From: Gadus chalcogrammus
Taxonomy: Eukaryota > Chordata > Actinopteri > Gadiformes > Gadidae
DNA: 64,000 bases
NCBI RefSeq assembly: GCF_026213295.1
Contig: NC_079419.1
Span: 22,404,818-22,468,817, forward strand
Reading direction: 5' to 3'
Notes under the pieces: model-generated
The model's input: the letters and a program-made list of their open reading frames with translations, nothing else
What the model was told of the DNA's origin: nothing
Database searches by the model: none
Program-made: the position numbers and the translations under genes
Part shown: positions 47,483-58,900 of the stretch, in pieces
Layout: every line of letters begins with the position of its first letter
Position numbering within the stretch: the first letter of the stretch is position 1

Positions 47483-48838
47483 ATGTTTTCGACATATTTC
47501 AATAGCCTGTCACCCAGTGATAAACACTGTTATTTAGCCAAATTGACGTTAGTGGGCAGTGGGATACGTCTTCCAGATCCGTTTGCCATAGCACCTTGTC
47601 AATGGTTAAATGATGAAACGAAATGGCCTAGCATCCAGTGGCCAGAGATTTAGAATTACCTAATCGAAACTCCAAGTGTATATACCCGGGAGAAGATAAA
47701 AGCGTACAAGTCTCTGGATGCTTACAATTTAGTTCTGTGTGGTCATGTCCAAGACATACTATGGCATGATTACAATGTTCAAAACTTTGTTGTGATGAAG
47801 ACGGAGGTTCTGCCTAGCCAAAGACAGGGAAAGAAGACAGAATTGTACAAGGCCTGGGTTATCGTCAACAAGACCAACAACTGTATTCTTACTGCGAACT
47901 GCACCTGTATGGCTGGGTATGTAAACCAACATAAGTTTACTATTGTAAATGTTCATTATTTACCCAATTGTCAGTGTCAGCAACGTATATGTAAAGCCTA
48001 ACGTACAAAAAATGCTTTGTTCAGGTTAGGGTCATGCTGCAGCCATGCAGCTGCACTAATGTTCAAAGTTGAGGTGTGGGTCAGGATGGGAAAGACGGAG
48101 AGGTGTTGTACTTCAGGGACAAATATGTGGATCCACACATCCAAGAGGTGAAACCAGCCAGACTAAGCGAGATCAGCTTCAGAAAGGCTAAAAGGACAGA
48201 CACCCAACTGAAGCCAGTCAGATTAAAGCGTAGACACAAGCACAACATTCCAAGATTTGAAGTGGTCTTGTTGTGCGGCCAGACAAACCACATCTTGGGG
48301 CATCGCCGGATGGAATAGCAAACTGTACCTGCTGTGGGAAAGCAACCCTAGAGATTAAGTGTCCATACAAATACCGTGATGGTCTTACAGGGAGTAGCGA
48401 GGACACACAGTTCTGCTTAGACAAAGCACTACAATTAAAGAAGAATCATGAATACTACCATCAAGTTCAGCTACACATGTTTGTATGCAACACCCAGTAC
48501 TGCGACTTTGTGGTTTGGACAAAGCAAGTTGTTGCTATCAACCGCATCACCAGAGATGAAGAAATGCTACAAGCAGTCCTGCCTAAAGCTGAAAAGTTCT
48601 TCAAACAGAGTATTTTGCCTGAGCTGTTAACACGCAGCATGGATCCACTGATGCAGTCACCTACAGTCTGCTCACACTGTCAAAGGCCAGACTTTGGAAT
48701 GATGATTGACTGTGCATAGTGCAAGAACCATTTCCACTACACATGTGCCAGAGTAAGAAGAAAGGTTGTGGATTGGTGTTGTGAACAGTGCAAAAAAAAA
48801 CAAGTCAGAATGAAATTTTCTTCTAAGCAAATGATTTA
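47483..48838 (+). pseudogene. SWIM-YqaJ-PHD protein of the transposon, decayed
   Basis: From ATG 47483 the frame reads to a SWIM zinc finger formed across an intron: CTCMAG at the exon end (donor GTATGT, 47918) joins LGSCCSHAAALMF (acceptor TTTGTTCAG, 48024), giving C-x-C…C-x-H. A YqaJ nuclease core follows (LGASPDGI, Asp; LEIKCPYKYR, Glu-x-Lys, about 48285-48370). The C-terminus is a PHD-like finger (CSHCQRPDFGMMIDC…CKNHFHYTC…CCEQCK, 48670-48795). YqaJ enzymes are 5'-3' exonucleases of phage-recombinase type. Stops at 47651 and 48717, a frame shift near 48080 and an apparent deletion between about 48260 and 48280, which removes the N-terminal part of the YqaJ fold, mean it is inactive. Confidence 0.8.
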
Positions 48839-48933
48839 ATACAGTACTAATGTTTTACATTTTAACACTTGAATGTGCAATTAATTGTGTTGATGACAAT
48901 AAACAGTTACTTACAGAATAAATCTAAATTAAG

Positions 48934-51372
48934 CTATCTTGGGACTATACATTTACAAAGGTTTGTTAGTGCTCCACAAACAATCACTATATCGTCTAAC
49001 AGGTCAACCTGTGTGAGTGGAATAATAGTTGTCAGAATTTTAAATTTTTTCCATCTACCTATTATTCGTTCAATGTGTATTCTCACATTAGACAAACGCC
49101 TTGATATGTCCACTTTTTGAGCAGAGAGCTGCTTTTTACCTTTGGTAAAGTGAGGGATCCTAAGTGTGGCACCACGTGTGGCAAGCTCATCTCTGATGGT
49201 AAAACCCCGATCTGCTAGTATCTCATCATTATGCTCTAGAAGGTCATAAAATCCAGACTCAGCTGTAATTTGTTTGTCTGAAACTCGCCCACCCCAACCT
49301 TCCGACAGAAAAGAAATGGCTCCTGAAGGTGACATGCCAATCAAATATTTAATAGTGTTGTGGCTTTTATAATTCGAGTACGTCTGGGCTCTGGAGGTTA
49401 AATTTGTGGGTCTATTGATAAAAATTTCTGTACAGTCAATAATGCACCTGCAATGTTTATATTTAGGTTTAAAACATTTTGGCATATTCTTTAATACTGC
49501 ATGCTTGCTTGGCCACTTTATGAGAGGCTTTAAAGTCGCAGACATAACAGGGAGCCAACTTCTCAAAATGTTTGAAATCTCACTTTCTGTGACATTAAAT
49601 CTGAAAGCAATATCCTTGTTGCAGAGCCCTAGTCTAAGTTTCATTAGGACGAGCAATAGATGATCCTTCAGGTTCATAGAGCCACGCACAACCTCTACAC
49701 TGTCTTTAAGTTTGTGACTCAACCACTCAAATAAGACACTGGTCAGCCCTCTGAAAAACAGAACCTGCACTGCTTTACTCTTGATAGAGCTAAAGGAAAA
49801 TTGTGTATTCATGAGTGTTGCCTTTAGTTCCTCATTCTCAGTTTTCAGTTTGTCGATCTCCAAACGCATGTTGACACACTCTGTAGAAAGTTGGCTGTAC
49901 TTGTGTTTCAGATCATCATGGAGAACCTTTGGGACTGTGGCTTCTGAAATAGATATTAGATAGTAATAGACTTAAGACTTAATAAAATAAGCACTGTCAC
50001 TTGTTTAAGTTGAGCTTTTCTCAATATTTTTTAAGGATGTTTTCAAACAGCATGTGCTAAACAGAATAATGATCAATGTCATTAACAACACAGTTATGCT
50101 GTATTAAACAATATATAAACAAAACCTGATTCATCCTAATAATGAATGCCCTACATTAGTTAAGGTATTATAAGCTCTTACCAGTGCATTGATCAGCACC
50201 AGGCTCCATTCTGCAGTCATCTGAGGACAGGCAAGCTCCAGAAGCCTCATCACTAGCTTCTTTGGACCGCTGTACATCATCTGGTGGTCTGTGGATGGTT
50301 TCTTCCCTTTTTCTTTTTCTCTTAAATCTGATACACAGAGATGAAGTCAAACAGTCAGTCCAAAACAGTTTAGTTGCTTGGTAAATCATAGGAGGTTATC
50401 AGGTACCAAAACCAAGTCAAGTGTAAATTACATAGCATAGCTTAACAGGGCTTCACAAGACAAAGTAGACATTACAAAAATCTGGTCTGACAAATAATCT
50501 AAAAACTATCTGACCTTACTTGCCATACATTCTCTGCATTTTGATGCATGCAATGTGATTCCAGTTAGCAACTAAATAAGGCTAAAATGACAATATTTAC
50601 CTCTCAAGTTTTGTATCTCCTTTGTCTATTTCACACTGGGTTGCGAAGGAAAAGACAGAAGGTACAAAGTCGGGACTATTGAAGTCCATGGAGACCTCTC
50701 CTGTCCAAAAAACAATATTCTAGTTATTGACAGTACGATAGTGTAACAGGTCTATTTAGCCTGAGTTTGCCAAGCTTACGAGACTAGCTAGTCGTCAAGA
50801 CAACGTAACACAATTTAAGGTAAGTTAGCTAAAACGACTAAAACTACATTATTCTGTGTTCTAGCGTTAGATAAGCGTACAACTTTACCATTATTTTGTT
50901 GTTGTAAGCCAAACCAAGTGATGTGTCTGATTGAGTGAAGCTCTAAAGTTAACTTACCTGATATAACAGGTACATTCAGCCTGAGTTTGCCAAGCTTACG
51001 AGACTAGCAAGTAGTCCAGACAACGTAACACAATTTAAGGTAAGTTAGCTAAAACGACTAAAACTACATTATTCTGTGATCTAGCGTTAGATAAGCGTAC
51101 AACTTTACCATTATTTTGTTGTTGTAAGCCAAACCGAGTGATATGTCTGATTGAGTGAAGTTCTTAGGTTAACTTTAACCTGATATGAAGTGTGAACTGC
51201 AAAGTCTGGCATTTTTAATAAGGTCTTTGTTCAAATCGGATCTTCTGATAGCTTGTAACCAACGACGTCTGCGGTTGGCATTAAACGAGTTGTTATCTGC
51301 TGGTATTCTGTAAAACTTCAGGTCACTGTTTACAGAATTACGATTCTGGCATCCCACGGCACAACACGACAT
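48934..51372 (-). CDS. THAP-domain DDE transposase, four exons, intact
   Basis: The exons are 51372-51180, 50700-50601, 50318-50182 and 49943-48934. All junctions have GT/AG signals and the phases add up to one 480-codon frame with stop. Exon 1 is a THAP zinc finger start (CCAVGCQNR…RRWLQAI…ARLCSSHF, C2CH). Exon 3 has a basic nuclear-signal-like KRKRKREE. Exon 4 has a coiled-coil start (RLEIDKLKTENEELKATL), a helix-turn-helix-like part (NKDIAFRFNVTESEISNILRSW) and a DDE nuclease: Asp in IIDCTEIFI, Asp in ILADRGF, Glu in HIERIIGRWK. THAP binds the transposon ends and DDE cuts and joins. I see no stop or shift, so the protein could be made. The start ATG precedes the first THAP cysteines by two residues, as in THAP proteins. 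Confidence 0.88.
50761..51180. repeat. 220-bp tandem duplication in intron 1 of the transposase
   Basis: Copies at 50761-50960 and 50981-51180 (period 220) match almost perfectly over CTGAGTTTGCCAAGCTTACG and the following 180 bp, up to the exon 1 donor. It duplicates sequence beside the exon 1 splice donor. Confidence 0.9.
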
Positions 51373-51454
51373 TTTTCTGTTTGTCTTTTGCCACCGTCTT
51401 GCGCGATTGAACCTGTGTGACGTCGTTCTGACGTAAGGTGAAAATTGGTCTATA

Positions 51455-52003
51455 GGTCTTGCTGAAGGTATTTAATGGTCAAAATATTATTCATAAATAT
51501 TCGAATATTAATATTAATAAACAAACAAACTTTGAATATGATTTTTGGCCAAAAGTCAATGCCCTACTACAATATGTTGGATAGATCTGTCCAACTCGCC
51601 CCCTTTAATGATTATTTCATTCCCTGTCCTTAGGTTTCTCGTCTCTCTGATTGTCCTCACTCACCTTAATTGTTTTCACCTGTCCCTCATCAACAGTCCC
51701 CTACTAGTGTAATTAGGCCCCGTTTACACGAAGGGACAACGCAGATATTTCCACTCGGTTTGGCCTCTCATTTACACGAAAACGATTATTTCTAAAATCT
51801 CAGACCAAAGTGGAGATTTCTGATAACGCCGGTTATGTGTTGTCGTGTCAACTGGGAGAAACGGGGCTTTAGGTTCTCAAACGTGCCTTGATGTAAAAGA
51901 ATACCACTAATTATTCTCACACTGTTAATTTCTGCCAAACCAATTTCAGCATCTTTTGAACACGTCTTTTGAATCATTTCGCTTTAAGGCCTCTCTCCTG
52001 AGT
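51455..52003. other. No recognisable gene
   Basis: AT-rich flank followed by unassigned sequence. TTTACACGAA occurs twice (51724, 51772). Confidence 0.3.
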
Positions 52004-52525
52004 AATAATAATACATTTCATATCAGGGCGCCTTTCAAAAACTCTCAAGGGCGCCTTCAAATTAAGACAAGCAAAATACAATTAAAAAGAAAGCAAACAC
52101 ATTTTTTAATTAAACAATGAAATATTCATTAAATTAAGTGTGTTAAGTTAAGGGTAATAGGCCAGTCGGAACAGGTGAGTTTAATGGAGGTTTTAAAGGT
52201 CCCATGACATGCCACCAGTTGTGGTGTGATTAGCCGTTACAAGCCGTTTTGGAAATCGGCCCCTTATGACATCACAGGTGGGCGTGTCCACCGAGATGTG
52301 TGACGGATAAATCAGTCTACCAGCCTACCCAGTGGACTATAGCAAACGTTGCTCATCTAGCCAGGAACGAGTGTAAGGCTGGAGGAGCTCAGAGAGGTAT
52401 GGAGGAGCGAGTTTAGGAAGGGCCTTGAAACTGAGGATAAGAATCTTAAAATGAATGCGGTGTTGGACAGGTAGCCAGTGTAGCTGTTGAAGAATAGGAT
52501 TGATGGTCGTTGAGTCGAGTTTCCG
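52004..52525 (-). mobile_element. L2 LINE 3' end with antisense coding remnant
   Basis: AATAATAATACATTTCATAT and AGGGCGCCTTTCAAAAACTC is the L2 tail. Further on (52370-52525) the minus strand encodes an L2 C-terminal stretch around LHWLPVQHRIHFKILILSFK-like sequence, the same region where the L2 at 4.1-5.7 kb stops. Between them (52190-52365) lies a MITE-like insert with GGTGGGCGTGTCC. The copy is old and broken. Confidence 0.65.
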
Positions 52526-52684
52526 GTGAATCGAATGGTGAATGAGACGAACGAGAGAAACAAACCAGTTTGGTTCGTTCGTCCTAAAGACTCGTTCATT
52601 CGAACCGGTTCGCGAACGAACGAGCCAACACTAGTAACGATAAGACAAAAGGGAGGCAGAATGGGCTCAGGGTTCATGCAAGGG
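52526..52684. repeat. Palindromic CGAACGA/TCGTTCG repeat remnant
   Basis: GAATGAGACGAACGAGAGAA…GGTTCGTTCGTCC and GAACCGGTTCGCGAACGAAC form local inverted repeats; probably a DNA-transposon end, family unknown. Confidence 0.35.
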
Positions 52685-52930
52685 TCCCCTGCCTAGTATT
52701 AAAGCGACCAAAGAACAAGGCTTACCTCGCCTGTCGGGAGTTCAGCCTCTTGGCGGACTGAATGTAAGAAGTTTGAGTGGTCCGTCAAACGATAAAGGGC
52801 TGCTTGGTCCCCTTCCACCAGTGGCACCACTCCTCCATCGCCAATTTCACTGGCAGTAGCTCCCGGTTGCCCACATCGTATTTTCGCTCAAGGGGGGTAA
52901 GCCTTAGAGTAAAGAAGGCGAACAGATGCA
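52685..52930 (-). pseudogene. Ty3/gypsy RNase H fragment
   Basis: The minus strand reads [36 protein letters not shown] (about 52915-52795). In another frame it continues YIQSAKRLNSRQAR and ALFFGRFN (about 52760-52700). This is the RNase H and connection region of Ty3/gypsy polyproteins ([12 protein letters not shown]…AKRLNPRQARWALFF). One frame shift and a stop are present, and no RT, integrase or LTR is nearby. Confidence 0.8.
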
Positions 52931-54050
52931 ACTTCTTGTCTGAGGGAGAGGTTGGGACAGACCCAGAACTGTCTGGGTAGAAATACTGTGTTCTGATGGA
53001 GGATGCTGGCTGGTGTGTAGAGCACGGGAGATGAATAGATGATGAGAGACTGGCCCCACTACGTGGCAGAAGTGGACGGCATGACATATTCTGCAAAACA
53101 TTGCAGCCTACTCTTTGTGTTTTAGTACTTTTCTTAGTTCCATATTTTCCGTATATTTCCACATATTTTCCTACTGTATGATAAGTTGGTCTCAAGCAGG
53201 TAAAACAACCTTGAGACCACTTGCCGCTCGAATCATTATATAAAAATGCTCTTAGAATTCATGATAAAAAAACACGCCAATATCCACATTGCAAAATCCT
53301 GGATAACATAATCTCCTTAATTTGGTAATTCGAATTGTGCATGCTAATGTTGGCTGAATGTTTTTAATCATACACAATGCTGCACCTCCTCGCCTAATGG
53401 TGTGTTCCAGATTCCTCCATTCTTCAGAGTCGGAAGTCGGGAAATTTCCCAGCTTTCTTGCGGCATTTCTCAGAGGCACGATCCCTTTTTGTCTTCATCT
53501 CTCGGAATTCTGGGAGTAGACCGAGGGCAGTGATGATGTCCTCAACAAAAATGGCTGCGCCCGTGAAGAGATTTATTAGTGCCAAGCACAAAGTGCGAAG
53601 GTAACCTATTGTAATAGTTTGTTTTATTATTATTATTATAGCGCCACATTTGGCTTACACAGCCTAAACCGCTCCCACGCTTTTTATGAAACTTACTACA
53701 GATTTAGAGGCTGACTCAAGATTAACATTTACTTTACTTACTGACTTAATATTTAACTGATTGGCCCAAAGGTCGCACTATAGCAAATGTCCAAAAATGC
53801 AAACTATGAACAAACATATCTCCGCTTTAACTTAGAGTCATGAAACTTTGTTCACACATGCATATCCTAATGATGAACAAATTTGCCTCAAGAACCTATT
53901 ATTTACGACTATCTTGAACTTTGTTAAAAACACTCAATAGGCTCTGTGCACAACTCTAGAAGCGAACTTCCAGTGTCGCCAGGTGTCGGCATACTAGTTT
54001 CCGGTCTACTTCCCGTATCAGTTACCACGGCAACTATAAATAGTAAAAAG
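52931..54050. other. Unassigned; upstream of the THAP gene
   Basis: No gene accepted. An (ATT)n run lies at 53623-53640. An ATG-initiated short frame before GTAACC at 53530-53602 could be an exon but has no recognised family. Confidence 0.3.
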
Positions 54051-54646
54051 ATGGAAAACCCAACCGAACAACGGAAATTTTATGTTAGAAGACTTCACAA
54101 GCTTCAACGGAGTGAAGGCGGATCAAACCAACACTGCTGTGTACCGTTGTGCTCAGCTTCCAGCCGGTATAATGGCACTTTAAGTTTCCACCGCTTCCCA
54201 AAAAACCAAATTCTTCGGGCGCAGTGGATCAGGAGGACGGGGTTTGAAGTCACCAACCACACGAAGGTGTGCAGTCGGCATTTCGACAACAAGTTGATCG
54301 CATCAACTGGAAAAGGGTTACGGGTCCTTTTGCCCAACTCAGTGCCTTTGTTCAACTGGAACAACTTCATCGCGAGGCAAACACGGGCTGGTGTGTGGGA
54401 GCGAAGAGAGAGACCGGCGAGTCCCGAGCCTTGCTCCGACCCCGAAGAGCCTGAGCTACCCGTTCCGATGGTCTTAGACCATGAGTACAGTGCTACTAGT
54501 ACAGTGTGTGTTGACCGTGAGCACTACAGTGCTATACAAAAAGAGATTGAGGTGCTCAGACAGCAGGTCCAGAGCTACCAGCTGCATACTATATTTGGGC
54601 TCGAGCGGTTTGGTACTTCCCCAGAAGACATCCGCTTCTACACCAG
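54051..54646 (+). CDS. THAP-DDE transposase gene, exon 1 (THAP domain)
   Basis: ATG 54051 is preferred over an in-frame upstream ATG (53946) because the segment between has no family-like sequence. The exon encodes a THAP C2CH zinc finger: CCVPLCSASSRY, LSFHRFPK, QWIRRTGF, HTKVCSRHF and the LLPNSVPLFNW box near residues 27-105. An acidic/proline linker and a short helix (IQKEIEVLRQQVQSY) follow. It ends at FYTR with a GT donor at 54647, phase 2. The next exon (55105-55180) is cut by a BEL element and continues at 62079-62139; the catalytic exon is 62414-63172. It is a different family member from the transposase at 49-51 kb. Confidence 0.8.
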
Positions 54647-55104
54647 GTCTTTAGATTTTTTATTGTTGTAGAATAAATTAATGTTTTCTGGGTATGTTTT
54701 TAAAATACGTGAACAGCTCTCAAACAAAGCACAACTAGTTCCTGTTTATACGTCACTGGCTTTAGTTGAAAGCGTAGAGCGAGGTTTTTTGGCCCACCCA
54801 CTAGAATAGCAAAATGTGGTTGGTTTATGCATCAGTCACTCACTAAAGTATCATGACGTCTTAACCAATGAGTGAGCGAGCTTTATCCTTTTTCTTTTTT
54901 TTTTGCCTAGAGAGAACAATAAATACAGTTTTTTGGATAACACTTTATCAACTAGGCTATATTGGGCACTATAACCATGCACTAACACTTTCATTTCTGA
55001 AGCTAAACATGGGAGATCATTTACTAATTGTAATGTGTTGAATATAAATAAAACACTTTATTTTCCATTTACAGTGTGTATTTGTGTGATGTATTTTTAA
55101 ATAG

Positions 55105-55180
55105 ATTTCCATCATATGAGCATCTGATGGCATTCTGGAAACTAATCGAGACAGCAACGAAAAAAAAAGATTAGGGTCAC
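55105..55180 (+). pseudogene. THAP-DDE transposase gene, exon 2 left half
   Basis: It begins after TTTTTAAATAG and reads FPSYEHLMAFWKLIETAT before a run of nine A's. It is cut at 55180 by the BEL insertion. The right half is 62079-62139 (INRSYATSTTTESPLTRPT, then GTAAGT). With eight A's the joined exon would be in phase with exon 3; nine give a shift, so this homopolymer is the only coding fault seen apart from the insert. Confidence 0.75.
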
Positions 55181-55548
55181 TGTTGGTGACAGGTATAGGC
55201 AGACTGACAGGTCACGTGGTGTTGGGGCTACGTCAGTCAGGATCAGTGGTAAAAGTCAGCTGTTTACGCGCGGGTTTGGTTTGAATGAAATGTTTGAGAT
55301 GAGAGGGGGTGGACGGGGGAAGTCCAACTTTGCTGACCGCACAATCTATTAACATTTAACGCACTTTAGCACCAATCACTTTAGGACTATGCTACTATGG
55401 AATGTTTTTAACTTATCTCTAATAAAACCAACAAAACGCAGTACCCATTTTTAAGTGATTCTTTGAACAAGCAGCGCGTCTGTCAGAAACATATTTTCCC
55501 GATCTAGCCTCTCGGTGACTAAATAAGTGGTTTGATAGTCGCCATACA
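55181..55548 (+). repeat. BEL 5' LTR
   Basis: Starts TGTTGGTGACAGG and ends GTCGCCATACA. It contains CTAATAAAACC (polyadenylation-type) at about 55423. The primer-site sequence that follows (TTTGTCAGCAAAACTG) was not matched to a tRNA. Confidence 0.93.
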
Positions 55549-55982
55549 TTTGTCAGCAAAACTGTGACACAACCACATGGATTGGAGCCACGAAAGGACC
55601 CGACATGACACAAATGGACGCGTGGAGCAACAAAGGAATGCATGATATGCAAACAATGTAAGGAGGACGCGCACAAACAAACAGACAACAAGGACGGACT
55701 GAAAGGATAGGCGGTAACGTACCCCTTCCCGTTCCGTGACTGCTGTGATACATGATTGATTGGAACACTTTGATCTGGTCCCGCCGCTGAGTGGAAACTG
55801 TCTGTCATTGTGAATTGTGATATCACGCTGTGTTCGCGCCGCGGCCCGCCGGGCCAAGCTGTGTGTGTGACAAACTAACGTGCTCTGCTCTGTCTCTATG
55901 CTATCGCCGATGGCTTTGACTGTTTTATGTGGCTGCTTTGCTTTGGATTCTCTCATTGTGATCATTTACTTGTGCGTTCAAG

Positions 55983-58900
55983 ATGAGTGGAACAAGTGTT
56001 GGTTCAGATGTTGGGAAACAGGACATGGGAAAGAGGAAAGTAATTCTAACTGAAAAGGCTTTTGCAAATAAAATTGAGTCCATACAAAAGGAACGAAAAA
56101 GGAAAGTGGATGAAATAAAGACTGTGATAAGCTCTATGAAAGAGCTCATGAAAGATGGAAAACATGTTTCAGCTGTTAAAGGGAAACTTGATGGCTTGAT
56201 GAAATTGTCTCACACCTCTAATGAACTACATGCTTCCTTAATGCCTCTCATTCCTCATGATGAACAAGAAAAACAAACCGGTTGGTTCTCAAAAATCATT
56301 AAACATAAAGATGATTTTATTGAGGATGTTAATGCATGGTTTTCTGTAACCAGACTCAGAGGATCCCCAAGCAGGCCTCTGCTGGAGGCTAATAGGTCAA
56401 ATGAAAGCCCTCTGCTACATGAGGCTGCAGAAGAGGAAAATGGAGGTGTGGAAAATGTGGAAGTGACTGGGCCTCAGTCACATAATGTTCAGGATGATAT
56501 TCAGCCAGATGACAGCATATCAAACTATAGCAGCCAGAATCATGGTTCAAAATCTATCAGGTCAAAAGTGTCCTCAACTGCATCTGCCCGTGTCAGAGCC
56601 GAAGCTGAAATGGCTGCTTTAATAGCTCGAAAAAGGTTGCTCGAACAAAAGCATGCTCTTGAGGAAGAGGAAGCCAAAATAAGGCATGCGCTGCAAGAGC
56701 AGGAAGCTCGAGTCAGAAATCAAAAGGAACAACTTCAACTTGAAACGGACATGGCCGCATCGGCGGCTAAGCTTAATGTTTTGAGAACCTCTGGGTCAGG
56801 GGTACGGAGTGTTGCTTCTCAGAAATTGGATGGAATGGAAGCCTATTTTGAAAGTGGCCTCAACTTTAATGCAGAGACCTTTGTACGGCAAAATGTTGGA
56901 GATGTTGGAAGAGGACAACCTGCAGAGTTTGGAGGCACAAGGCCGAAACAAAGGCAATGTGATGGAAACAAACATCTCCAGAGGACCTCAGCCCCCACAC
57001 AGGCTCAGAGCACAGTCCCAAAGGCTACAGGAGCCCCACTGTCTCTGCATAGACACACACAATCTGCTTCCGGAAACATCAGCAGTGAACAGGACACCAT
57101 GATGTCTATAATGCAAAAACAAAATGACATAACTTCGATGTTGGTGCATCAGCAATGCATTGCTTCACTACCTAAAAGAGACATCCAACTGTTTGACGGT
57201 GACCCTCTGCACTATCATGCCTTTATGCAGTCATTTGAGCAGACCATAGAACTGAGGACTGACGATGCTGTTGACCTCCTGCATTACCTGGAGCAATACA
57301 CCAGGGGTCAGCCTAAACAGCTAGTCAGAAGTTGTCAACACATGACTGATGGCATTGGATATGCTACAGCAAAGGCTTTACTCCAGGAACACTTTGGAAA
57401 TGAGCACGTCATAGCATCCGCTTATATGGACAAGATCTTTGCATGGCCAGCAATAAAGTCGGAGGATGGAAAAGCTTTACAAGCATACAGCTTATTCTTG
57501 CGAGGATGTCACAATGCCATGAAAGATGTTTACAACCTATCTGACTTGAACACGTCTGCAAACATGGTCTCTGTGATCAAGAAGCTGCCTTACAAGTTGA
57601 GAGACAAGTGGCGAGCGAAGGCATGCGACATTCAGGAAAAGCATCGGAAAAGAACTATGTTTGCTGATATTGTGTATCGGACTTGGAGGTCGGAGGTCGC
57701 TGGATTGGACAGTGACTGGTACTGTGAAATGCCGAAGATCTTCACCCAACATCAAATGCCTGTTAACAGAGGTAACATCCCACGACAGCAAGATCTGGAA
57801 AGATGGCCACATCTGAAGCCTGTCTATCTGCCACAGATAGATGCAGACATGGAGATGTTAATTGGCTTGAATGTTCCCAGAGCATTGGGACCACTGGAAG
57901 TCATCCGAAGTGTGGATGGAGGGCCATATGCGGTCAAAACAATGCTTGGATGGACTGTAAATGGACCCCTTGGAGGAGAGGGCAGTGACGATCCTGTGTC
58001 TCAGTCTGCAGTTAGCATCAACAGGATCTCTGCTGTCACTCTTGACGAGCTCTGGAACCAACAATTCAAGACTGACTTCCCTGAAAACAGCCAGGATGAA
58101 CTGAAAGGGCTGTCAAGGGAAGACTCTAAGTTCCTGGAAATGGCTAACGAGACTGTGGAACTGGTTGATGGCCATTATGTTGTTGGATTTCCGCTGAAGG
58201 ACAACTCAATTACCATGCCCAACAATCGCAAAGTTGCAGAGCAACGTACTCTCAACCTCAAGAGGAGGTTTGGCAGGGATGCGGCATTCCAAAAAGACTA
58301 TACTACATTTATGGACAACCTGATATCCAGTGGATATGCAGAGAGAGTGCCAGCTACAAGTCAGGAACGATGCGACGGCAAGGTTTGGTATATCCCTCAT
58401 CACGGTGTATACCATCCCAAGAAAGGGAAGATCCGTATCGTCTTTGACTGCGCAGCATCATTTCAAGGCGCATCACTAAATGCACATCTCTTGCAAGGAC
58501 CTGACCTGACAAGCGCACTGGTGGGAGTCTTGACCAGGTTTAGGATGGAGCCCATTGTTCTGATGTCTGACATTGAGGCCATGTTCCATCAGGTTCGAGT
58601 GCCAGAGACAGATGCAGATCTACTTCGATTTCTCTGGTGGCCCAATGGGGACTTCAGTCAACAGATGGTGGAATACCGGATGGTGGTCCATTTGTTTGGC
58701 GCAACGTCATCACCAAGCTGTGCTAATTTCGCTCTCCGAAAGTGTGCTGAAGATAACAAACAGCTCTTTAACCAGAAAGTGTTTGACACCATCATGCACA
58801 GTTTCTATGTCGACGACTGCCTGGCTTCAATAGCCTCAGAGGATGAAGCCATAACCCTTTACCAGGATTTGGTAAAGCTCTGTGCCAGGGGAGGCTTTCA

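Larger units (their letters stand above)
47310..51454. mobile_element. ISL2EU-like transposon with two convergent genes
   Basis: The ends are inverted: TATAGACCAATTTTT at 47310 and AAAATTGGTCTATA ending 51454, consistent with a TA target duplication. Inside are a plus-strand SWIM-YqaJ-PHD gene (47483-48838) and a minus-strand THAP-DDE transposase (51372-48934), tail to tail with about 95 bp between their stops. ISL2EU elements are, to my knowledge, described as encoding a DDE transposase and a second YqaJ-type nuclease protein, which fits. The transposase looks intact and the partner gene is decayed. Confidence 0.75.

Noticed and set aside
53530..53602. Possible first exon starting ATGGCTGCGCCC before a GTAACC
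   Set aside because: Too short, with no family match and no following exon in phase that I could identify.
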